Source of the DNA: an uncultured Planctomycetaceae bacterium | GTDB lineage: Bacteria; Planctomycetota; Planctomycetia; Pirellulales; Pirellulaceae | NCBI GenBank assembly: GCA_937904535.1 | Contig: CALELC010000155.1 | Span: 1-11,845, forward strand | Direction of reading: 5' to 3' | Length of the DNA stretch: 11,845 nt | Part shown: positions 1 to 5,706 of the stretch, piece after piece | Layout of the letters: each line of letters starts with the position of its first letter | Position numbering within the stretch: the first letter of the stretch is position 1 | Notes under the pieces: model-generated | Databases searched by the model: none | Told to the model about the DNA's origin: nothing | Seen by the model: only the letters and a program-made list of their open reading frames with translations | Position numbers and translations under genes: made by a program

Positions 1-392
1 TGCAGAAGAAACTGTATTTGGGCAACATCGACGCGAAACGTGACTGGGGCTACGCCAAAGACTACGTCGAGGCGATGTGGCGGATCCTGCAGCACGATGA
101 GCCCGATGATTTCGTCATCGCCACGGGCCAAACCCAGAGCGTCCGCGACTTCCTCGAGTTGGTGTTTGGCCACCTCGAGTTGAACTGGCAAGACTACGTG
201 GAAATCGATCCGCGCTACTTCCGCCCAGCCGAAGTCGAATTGCTGCTGGGCGACCCGAGCAAGGCGAAGGAAAAGCTGGGGTGGACGCCGCAGACGAACC
301 TCCAGCAGCTCGCTCAGATCATGACCGAGCACGATCTGGAACTCGCGCAGCGCGAAGCACACCTGAAGACGTTTGTCGCCGCAGGCAACTAA
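1..392 (+). CDS. gmd: GDP-mannose 4,6-dehydratase, C-terminal part (5' end outside window)
   Basis: Partial gene; the first complete codon is at position 3 and it ends at TAA 390-392, giving about 129 residues. The enzyme converts GDP-D-mannose to GDP-4-keto-6-deoxy-D-mannose in the cytoplasm, the first step toward GDP-fucose and related deoxy sugars for surface polysaccharides. The segment matches the C-terminal third of this short-chain dehydrogenase/reductase family: a G-N-I-D-A-K-R-D-W-G-Y-A-K-D-Y-V block, the lobe that holds the nucleotide sugar, then Y-F-R-P-A-E-V and a G-D-P-S-K-A-K-E-K-L-G-W block typical of the family's end. The catalytic Tyr-Lys pair and the NADP-binding Gly motif would lie upstream and are not visible. 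It converges on the stress-protein gene with a 65-base gap in which I see no clear terminator hairpin. Family assignment is firm; that the whole gene is intact is assumed. Confidence 0.9.
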   Translation, partial: QKKLYLGNIDAKRDWGYAKDYVEAMWRILQHDEPDDFVIATGQTQSVRDFLELVFGHLELNWQDYVEIDPRYFRPAEVELLLGDPSKAKEKLGWTPQTNLQQLAQIMTEHDLELAQREAHLKTFVAAGN

Positions 393-457
393 CTTTTCGC
401 CGCGGTGATCAACCGGAGGCGGGCTTAACGCATTGATTCCCGTGCGGTGCGCAGCGA

Positions 458-1009
458 CTACCGAGCGGCGTGAACGCTGTCACGCCGACTGTAGTCGTAA
501 GCGTTGTAGCGATCCATGATCGTCCGCGCGGTGTCGTAGCTGGCGCCCATCGCGCGCACGGTCACCACCGTCCGGCCCTGCTCAAACTCTTTGTGATAGT
601 ATCCGGCTTCTTCTTCGGGGATGCCGAGTCCGACCAGAGCGCCGGCTAGACCCCCAGCCACCGCGGTTCCGGCGGCGCTGGCAGCAATTGCCGCTAGCGC
701 TCCTCCGGCGATCACCGGTCCGATCGCGGGTAGCACACCTGCGACAATTCCCAGGCCCCACAGCGCTCCGGCTCCCAAGCCCGCTGTCGCTCCAGCCACG
801 GCCCCCGTGCTGGCCTTCGTCGCTTCACCATCGTCGACGGCCACCGTATGACTGCCTTCGGTGTGTTGCGAGGCGATCCCGATTTGGTCATCACCAAACC
901 CCGCTGCCTTCAGCTCACGCACCGCCTGCTGGGCCTCGGATTGTGAACGGAATACACCGACAACGGTTTCGCGCACACCGCCAACGTTGAGGTCGTTCTG
1001 CATCGTCAT
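458..1009 (-). CDS. YflT-like general stress protein with glycine-rich hydrophobic core
   Basis: 183 residues, ATG at 1009-1007, stop TAG at 460-458. An AGGA (complement of 1018-1021) lies 8 bases before the ATG; a second ATG two codons in is possible. Residues 15-46 (V-V-G-V-F-R-S-Q-S-E-A, then K-A-A-G-F-G-D-D-Q-I-G) match the start of the heat-induced stress protein YflT-type domain: a beta strand, then a helix that reads as an amino-acid permutation sensor of no known ligand. Residues 67-129 are almost all Gly, Ala, Val, Leu and Ile with small residues at regular spacing, as in glycine-zipper membrane segments. Residues 130-153 (I-P-E-E-E-A-G-Y-Y then G-R-T-V-V-T-V) form the closing motif seen in such proteins. 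Role is probably general stress, perhaps at the membrane; the molecular activity is unknown. It lies 87 bases downstream of a hypothetical gene on the same strand and may be co-transcribed with it. Confidence 0.78.
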   Translation of the reverse strand: MTMQNDLNVGGVRETVVGVFRSQSEAQQAVRELKAAGFGDDQIGIASQHTEGSHTVAVDDGEATKASTGAVAGATAGLGAGALWGLGIVAGVLPAIGPVIAGGALAAIAASAAGTAVAGGLAGALVGLGIPEEEAGYYHKEFEQGRTVVTVRAMGASYDTARTIMDRYNAYDYSRRDSVHAAR

Positions 1010-1096
1010 CGTACAAGTCCTGTGCTGATAGTCAGGTTTAGCGGGACTCCGCTGCCCCGCAAGCTACCAGTAAAGAGCACATGTTGTACCGAAGAC
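1010..1096 (-). other. Leader between hypothetical gene and stress gene, with alternative small hairpins
   Basis: This 87-base stretch is the 5' leader of the stress-protein gene. On the minus strand it holds GCGGG (1060-1056), AGCGG (1053-1049) and CCCGCT (1045-1040). The last element can pair with either of the first two (stem 5 with loop 4, or stem 5 with loop 10), so the two hairpins exclude each other. No T-run follows, so neither looks like a rho-independent terminator. I see no convincing promoter hexamers here. Role is unknown and chance pairing in GC-rich DNA is possible. Confidence 0.3.
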
Positions 1097-1576
1097 TCAG
1101 CAGGTCACGTATCGCGCCCCACAAGCTGAGCGAACCTGTTGCACCATCCGCTGGACGGCGATCTGAGCCGCGTGTTGATGGAACAGACCTTCATTGGCGG
1201 CTGCAGTGATCGAGAGCACGCTGAAATCCGGCTCGTGAGACAGCACTTCAACATGCACCAGTACGGATACCTTGTGAATCAGCCCACACCGGAGCACCCC
1301 CGAGATGTGCGGCACCGGGGAAGCGCCGGTTTGATCCTCGGCAGCGAGCCGGCCTTGACTGGCGAGGTAGGATTTCACCCGGAGCAGCACGAGCGCCACG
1401 TTGCCAGCAACACTGACCCGCATCTGAAAACGCTCGTGCGGCTGAAAGTTCGCGAGCAGTCTGGCGCCCAAAGTAGCACTCATCGCCTCATCGGACTGAC
1501 CAAGCGTTCCGTTGCCGACTGCCGGGAGCTTTGCAAGTTCCCGGGCGAGCAAGCTGTTGGTCGCAGTGCTGGACAA
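1097..1576 (-). CDS. Hypothetical protein, 159 residues, TTG start
   Basis: I do not recognise the family. TTG start at 1576-1574, stop TGA at 1099-1097. Support for a real gene: a GAAGGAG ribosome binding site sits just upstream, third codon positions are G/C-rich like the neighbours, and the protein has ordinary composition. Residues 8-45 are helix-prone. Residues 52-72 and 100-125 alternate like beta strands (V-S-V-A-G-N-V-A-L-V-L-L-R-V and V-S-V-L-V-H-V-E-V-L). Residues 132-150 form an amphipathic helix (H-Q-H-A-A-Q-I-A-V-Q-R-M-V-Q-Q-V-R). No signal peptide or membrane segment is evident, so it is probably cytoplasmic. Three cysteines (97, 152, 159) do not form a known metal motif. It lies 87 bases upstream of the YflT-like gene on the same strand, which suggests a shared stress role, by inference only. 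An overlapping plus-strand reading frame exists but has a poorer composition. Confidence 0.6.
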   Translation of the reverse strand: MSSTATNSLLARELAKLPAVGNGTLGQSDEAMSATLGARLLANFQPHERFQMRVSVAGNVALVLLRVKSYLASQGRLAAEDQTGASPVPHISGVLRCGLIHKVSVLVHVEVLSHEPDFSVLSITAAANEGLFHQHAAQIAVQRMVQQVRSACGARYVTC

Positions 1577-1865
1577 TTGAAATCTGCTCCTTCATTTCTC
1601 GGCGTCGTGGTCACGAGCCGTTTCTTAGCAAACGACGGCTGGCGGTAAAGATACCCAACTTCACACTGCGCAGCTGGCAGGGTGTACCGGTCCGGCACAA
1701 TAGGCCATCGGCGCCGATTAATTTTCCTTAGAAGTTGAGGCAGGTGGCCCGCCATTCGGTTAAGCTGACGGGGTATGGAAGCTTACCGCCGCTGCACGGC
1801 GATGCTTTCCTCTGCCCCTGCTCCTCCGCCTGCCTCGCATTCCTTTTCGATATCAGTCGCTTGAT
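1577..1865. other. Divergent intergenic region between hypothetical gene and DUF1501 gene
   Basis: 289 bases that must hold promoters for both directions. Visible elements are the ribosome binding site at 1587-1593, an imperfect inverted repeat (AGCCGTTT 1616-1623 with AAAC...GGCT 1630-1640, three-base bulge), a perfect 12-base palindrome ATCGGCGCCGAT (1707-1718), and a strongly pyrimidine-rich stretch (about 1805-1848, roughly 86% C/T) before the DUF1501 start. I found no convincing -35/-10 pair on either strand and no RNA gene. Confidence 0.5.
1587..1593 (-). promoter_or_regulatory. Ribosome binding site supporting the TTG start of the hypothetical gene
   Basis: On the minus strand this reads GAAGGAG, close to the anti-16S consensus, with 10 bases before TTG at 1576. 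No ATG or GTG in this frame fits it better, so it decides the start. It is the best Shine-Dalgarno match seen in the window; most other genes here lack one. Confidence 0.6.
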
Positions 1866-3239
1866 ATGATCAATCTCACTGGATTGGGCAAGTCCCACGA
1901 CTGCAACGGCACGTCGCGCCGAGATTTTCTGCAGATCGGTACTCTTGGCGCGATTGGGCTGGGATTGCCGCAGTACCTGGCGGTTGCGGAGCGGGGGGCC
2001 GTCGATCCGGCGAAGGATAAACGCTCGTGCATCATGATCTTTAATTTGGGTGCCCCGAGCCAACTCGACACGTTTGATATGAAGCCCGAAGCGCCGGCCG
2101 AAGTGCGCGGTCCCTTTCGCCCGATCAGCACGCGCGGGGATTTCCAGATTTCGGAAATTTTGCCGCGACATGCGGAAGTCGCCGACCGGTTCTCGATCGT
2201 GCGTTCGTGTTATCACACCGCAGCCGCGGTGCACGATGCCGGCTGGCAGATGATGCAGACCGGCCGGCAGTTTACCGGCGGAGTGAACTATCCTCATGCG
2301 GGCGCAGTGCTGCAGTACTTGCGCGGTCGCCGCAGCGACCTGCCGGCTCACGTGGTGTTGCCCGAGACGATGGGACGCGGTGGGGGAAACCTGCCTAACG
2401 GTCAGGCTGGCGGATTCCTGGGGAAGGCATACGATCCGTTTGCACTGATGGCCGATCCTTCGCAGCCAGGTTTCCAGGTACCTGACCTGCTGCCGCCTGC
2501 AACGCTCGGCGACGTGCGAATCGATCGCCGCCGGCGGATGCGGGCTGCGATTGAGAACCGGCTCGCGTCATTTGAAGCGACCGAATCGGCACAGATGCTC
2601 AACGCCAATTTTGAGGCGGCCTACCGGTTGATGAGCAGTCCACAGGCGCGGCAAGCGTTTGATCTGACGGCAGAGACCGACGCGACGCGGCAACGGTACG
2701 GGATGAATCGCTTGGGCCAGTGCTGCTTGCTTGCTCGGCGACTGATCGAAGCCGGCGTCCGCTTCGTGACTGTCAACACGTTCCTCACTGTCTTCGATGA
2801 GATCACCTGGGACATCCACGGCAGCAAGCCGTTCACGACCATCGAGGGAATGAAGAACATCGTCGCCCCGATGTATGACCAAGCTTACTCGGCACTCATT
2901 GAAGATCTCGACCAACGAGGTCTGTTGAGTGACACCCTGGTGGCGGGCCTGGCAGAGTTTGGGCGAACACCGAAGGTCAATCCCGCAGGGGGGCGCGACC
3001 ACTGGCCGCAATGCTTCTCGTGCACCTTTGCCGGTGGCGGCGTGCAGGGTGGCCGAGCGGTGGGAGCGAGCGATCCGGTCGGCGGCGTTCCAGCCGATCG
3101 TCCTGCGAGTCCCGGGGAAGTGATTGCCACCATTTTCCACTCGCTGGGGCTCGATCTGCAGGCCGAACTTCCAGGGCCCGGCGGTCGCCCATTCCCATTG
3201 GTCGATTTCGGAGTCCGCGAAATCAAGGAATTGTTTTAA
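1866..3239 (+). CDS. Tat-exported DUF1501 family protein
   Basis: 457 residues, ATG 1866, stop TAA 3237-3239. The N terminus carries a twin-arginine signal: S-R-R-D-F-L-Q at residues 17-23, then a hydrophobic stretch to about residue 40. It should be exported folded to the periplasm. The rest matches DUF1501 (PF07394), a family with an alkaline-phosphatase/sulfatase-like fold. Landmarks are G-A-P-S-Q-L-D-T-F-D at 62-71, W-D-I-H-G at 315-319, E-F-G-R-T-P at 364-369 and G-G-R-D-H-W-P at 375-381; the Asp and His residues would be metal-ligand candidates by analogy with the superfamily. Length is usual for the family. Substrate and reaction are not established. No Shine-Dalgarno precedes the ATG; the leader is C/T-rich. 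It is the first gene of a likely three-gene operon, and pairing of DUF1501 with DUF1549/DUF1553 genes is common in planctomycetes. Family call firm, activity unknown. Confidence 0.92.
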   Translation: MINLTGLGKSHDCNGTSRRDFLQIGTLGAIGLGLPQYLAVAERGAVDPAKDKRSCIMIFNLGAPSQLDTFDMKPEAPAEVRGPFRPISTRGDFQISEILPRHAEVADRFSIVRSCYHTAAAVHDAGWQMMQTGRQFTGGVNYPHAGAVLQYLRGRRSDLPAHVVLPETMGRGGGNLPNGQAGGFLGKAYDPFALMADPSQPGFQVPDLLPPATLGDVRIDRRRRMRAAIENRLASFEATESAQMLNANFEAAYRLMSSPQARQAFDLTAETDATRQRYGMNRLGQCCLLARRLIEAGVRFVTVNTFLTVFDEITWDIHGSKPFTTIEGMKNIVAPMYDQAYSALIEDLDQRGLLSDTLVAGLAEFGRTPKVNPAGGRDHWPQCFSCTFAGGGVQGGRAVGASDPVGGVPADRPASPGEVIATIFHSLGLDLQAELPGPGGRPFPLVDFGVREIKELF

Positions 3240-3240
3240 G

Positions 3241-3254
3241 ACCCGATGCCGGGT
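3241..3254 (+). other. Small intercistronic hairpin after the DUF1501 stop
   Basis: ACCCG (3241-3245) and CGGGT (3250-3254) can form a 5-base stem with a 4-base loop, one base past the TAA. No T-run follows, so it is unlikely to stop transcription. A role in transcript end stability is possible. The stem is short enough to be chance. Confidence 0.25.
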
Positions 3255-3331
3255 GCAGCCTTCGGTCTGGTGCCCGCGCTATCCACGCGACCATTCTCCT
3301 GCCTTTATCCTCCTCGCTTATCTCACGTTCC

Positions 3332-5641
3332 ATGAATCTTCGTGTTCGATTGCATCCGGTTCCCAAGCGGTTCGCGATTGGCTGCGGACTCCTGGCGATG
3401 CTGTTCTTAAATGGGGGCACACGGTCAGCGGCGGCTGAGGTGGCGAAGCAGGCTGATGCCGAATCCTCGGCAGCGCCGGACGCGGATCAGCCAGGTGTTA
3501 GTTTTCGTAACGAAGTTCAATCGGTGCTCTCGCGATTGGGCTGCAACATGGGCTCCTGTCATGGAGCTTTGGCAGGTAAGGGCGGCTTTCGGCTGTCGCT
3601 GCGAGGCTATGACAGCGATGCCGACTACGACGCGATCGCGCGCCAATTGCGCGGCCGGCGGATCGAGCCGGCGGATCCCGGGCGCAGCCTGTTGTTGACC
3701 AAACCGACGGGCGTTCTGCCTCACAAAGGCGGTCTCCGGCTGGTGGCCGGGTCGCGTGATTATCAGGTGCTTGCTGACTGGATCGCTGCCGGTGCGCCGG
3801 GGCCGCGGGACGATGACCCGAGGCTGACGCGAATCAGTGTGTCGCCCGAACAGATCATCGTAGCGCCGGGCGACTCCTTGGCGGTTACCGTCACGGCCCA
3901 TTACGACGACGGTCGCAATGTCGACGTCACTCACTGGGCTAAGTTCACGGCGACCGACGAGGCGGTGGCGGGAGTGGACGAAGACGGTCAGGTGCAGATC
4001 CGCGGATCCGGCGAAGGGGCAGTGCTGGTCTGGTTTGGCTCGCAGGTCGCCCTGTCACGCATGACGGTTCCCTTTGACCATCCGATCGATGATGAGGCAT
4101 ACGAACAGGCGCCGCGTCGCAACTTTATCGATGACTTGAATCTGGCGCAATTAAAAACTTTGCGATTATTGCCCAGCCCACCGGCTGACAAAGCCACCTA
4201 CATCCGGCGGGCAACGATCGACACGCTCGGCCGGTTGCCGACGGTGGCAGAAACACAGGAATACTTAGCCGATGACGAGCCGGGTAGTCGTAGCCGATTG
4301 ATTGACCGGTTGTTGGCGAGCGAAGACTATGTCGACTATTGGGCTTATAAATGGAGCGATCTGCTACTGATCAATGGCACCAAGCTGAGGCCGATCGCGG
4401 TTGAATCATTCTATAAGTGGGTGCAGCAGGCGGTCCGCGAAAATCGTCCCTGGGATCAGATCGTCCGTGAAGTTCTAACGGCAACCGGCGATGCCCGCGA
4501 TAACGGGGCAACCAATTTCTACGCGATTCATCAGAGCCCTGAAGAGATGACGGAAAACGCCAGCCAGGCGTTTTTGGGGCTGTCGATTGGGTGCGCCAAA
4601 TGCCACAACCATCCGCTCGAGAAATGGACCAATGACCAGTATTACGCGATGGCCAATCTCTTCGCCCGTGTGCGTGCGAAAGGCTGGGGAGGAGAACCGC
4701 GGAACGGAGACGGCATTCGGACCTTGTACGTTTCGCAGTCCGGTGAATTGCTGCAGCCTGGACAAGGGAAGCCGCAGCCGCCGGCGCCGCTGGACGCCGA
4801 GCCAATCGATTTCGATGCCCCCGGCGATCGCCGCGACGCGATTGCGCAGTGGATGACCAGTCCTGAAAATCCCTACTTTACCCGCGCCATAACCAATCGC
4901 ATTTGGGCCAACTTCTTTGGTCGCGGATTGGTCGAATCGGTCGATGATCTGCGGCTGAGTAATCCGGCTTCCAATGAGCCGCTGCTGGAGGCCACCGCGC
5001 AACATTTGATCGAGCGGCAATTTGATTTGAAGCAACTGATCCGCACGATTCTGGAAAGCGAAACGTATGCTCGCAGCAGTGAGCCGCTGCCGGAAAACGC
5101 TGACGATACGAAGTATCACACGCGGTATTACCCCCGGCGATTGATGGCCGAAGTCCTGTTGGATTGCATCGATCAGGTGCTGCAAACCTCGAATGACTTC
5201 AGCACCATCGCTTTTCCCGGAGCTGATTCGCAGAAGACCGCCTTTTATCCTCGCGGTACCCGAGCGATTGAGCTTTACGATTCCGCAGTCAGTTCCTACT
5301 TCCTCAAAACCTTTGGTCGCAATACTCGAGAAATCACGTGCGAGTGTGAGCGAAGTTCCGAGCCAAGCATGGTCCAGGTGCTCCATCTGTCCAATGGTGA
5401 AACACTCAACCCGAAGCTTGCCGATCCTGCGGGCACGATTGCCCAGTGGATCGAACAAGGGTTGCCCAGTGAAGAAATTATTGAGCGTCTGTTTCTGACT
5501 GCGTTGTCGCGGCCTCCAAGCGAAACCGAAACGAAACAATTGCTGGAGGTGCTGGCCGAGTATGGCGATGAGCGCCGACAAGCAATTGAGGATGTTTTCT
5601 GGAGCGTCTTAGCGAGTACCGAGTTCACATTCAATCATTGA
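3332..5641 (+). CDS. Secreted PSCyt1 cytochrome / BIG2-like / DUF1549 / DUF1553 protein
   Basis: 769 residues from ATG 3332; stop TGA 5639-5641. The frame is open further upstream to 3011 but that part overlaps the DUF1501 gene, while ATG 3332 begins a Sec signal peptide (R-V-R-L-H-P-V-P-K-R, hydrophobic 15-27, likely cut near Ala35). Domains: PSCyt1-type cytochrome about 56-155 with C71-N-M-G-S-C76-H77, a CX4CH heme motif, and H131-K-G-G-L-R-L; a BIG2-like Ig fold about 163-247; DUF1549 (PSCyt2) about 265-447 with a second heme motif C421-A-K-C424-H425-N-H-P; and DUF1553 (PSD1) about 512-766 (N-R-I-W-A-N-F-F-G-R-G-L-V, then L-F-L-T-A-L-S-R-P-P). It is probably periplasmic and redox-active, with no known substrate. 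It starts 92 bases after the DUF1501 gene and is likely in its operon. No Shine-Dalgarno; pyrimidine-rich leader. Domain calls are strong; heme binding is inferred from motifs. Confidence 0.92.
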   Translation: MNLRVRLHPVPKRFAIGCGLLAMLFLNGGTRSAAAEVAKQADAESSAAPDADQPGVSFRNEVQSVLSRLGCNMGSCHGALAGKGGFRLSLRGYDSDADYDAIARQLRGRRIEPADPGRSLLLTKPTGVLPHKGGLRLVAGSRDYQVLADWIAAGAPGPRDDDPRLTRISVSPEQIIVAPGDSLAVTVTAHYDDGRNVDVTHWAKFTATDEAVAGVDEDGQVQIRGSGEGAVLVWFGSQVALSRMTVPFDHPIDDEAYEQAPRRNFIDDLNLAQLKTLRLLPSPPADKATYIRRATIDTLGRLPTVAETQEYLADDEPGSRSRLIDRLLASEDYVDYWAYKWSDLLLINGTKLRPIAVESFYKWVQQAVRENRPWDQIVREVLTATGDARDNGATNFYAIHQSPEEMTENASQAFLGLSIGCAKCHNHPLEKWTNDQYYAMANLFARVRAKGWGGEPRNGDGIRTLYVSQSGELLQPGQGKPQPPAPLDAEPIDFDAPGDRRDAIAQWMTSPENPYFTRAITNRIWANFFGRGLVESVDDLRLSNPASNEPLLEATAQHLIERQFDLKQLIRTILESETYARSSEPLPENADDTKYHTRYYPRRLMAEVLLDCIDQVLQTSNDFSTIAFPGADSQKTAFYPRGTRAIELYDSAVSSYFLKTFGRNTREITCECERSSEPSMVQVLHLSNGETLNPKLADPAGTIAQWIEQGLPSEEIIERLFLTALSRPPSETETKQLLEVLAEYGDERRQAIEDVFWSVLASTEFTFNH

Positions 5642-5706
5642 GCGATCGGATGGCGCGCTGTGCGTCAAATCGATTTCGAAGCACCTTGTCATCGTTGTAG
5701 TTTGTT

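Noticed and set aside
393..457. Bidirectional terminator between the converging gmd and stress genes
   Set aside because: I could not find a stem of useful length followed by a T-run on either strand.
1011..1089. Inverted repeat GTACAA / TTGTAC around the stress-gene leader
   Set aside because: Arms of six bases are 67 bases apart, which is weak and likely coincidental.
1139..1648. 169-codon plus-strand frame opposite the hypothetical gene
   Set aside because: No ribosome binding site or plausible domain; the minus-strand frame has a GAAGGAG site, G/C-rich third positions and regular strand/helix patterns.
1728..2351. 207-codon minus-strand frame
   Set aside because: Overlaps the start of the DUF1501 gene antisense and has no family features.
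3011..3331. Upstream extension of the cytochrome/DUF1549/DUF1553 reading frame by 107 codons
   Set aside because: It lies mainly inside the DUF1501 gene in another frame, is Arg/Ser-rich, and would bury the signal peptide that begins at ATG 3332.
4475..5581. 368-codon open frame on the minus strand
   Set aside because: It lies fully antisense to the DUF1549/DUF1553 coding region, shows no recognisable domain and has the composition of a complement frame in GC-rich DNA.
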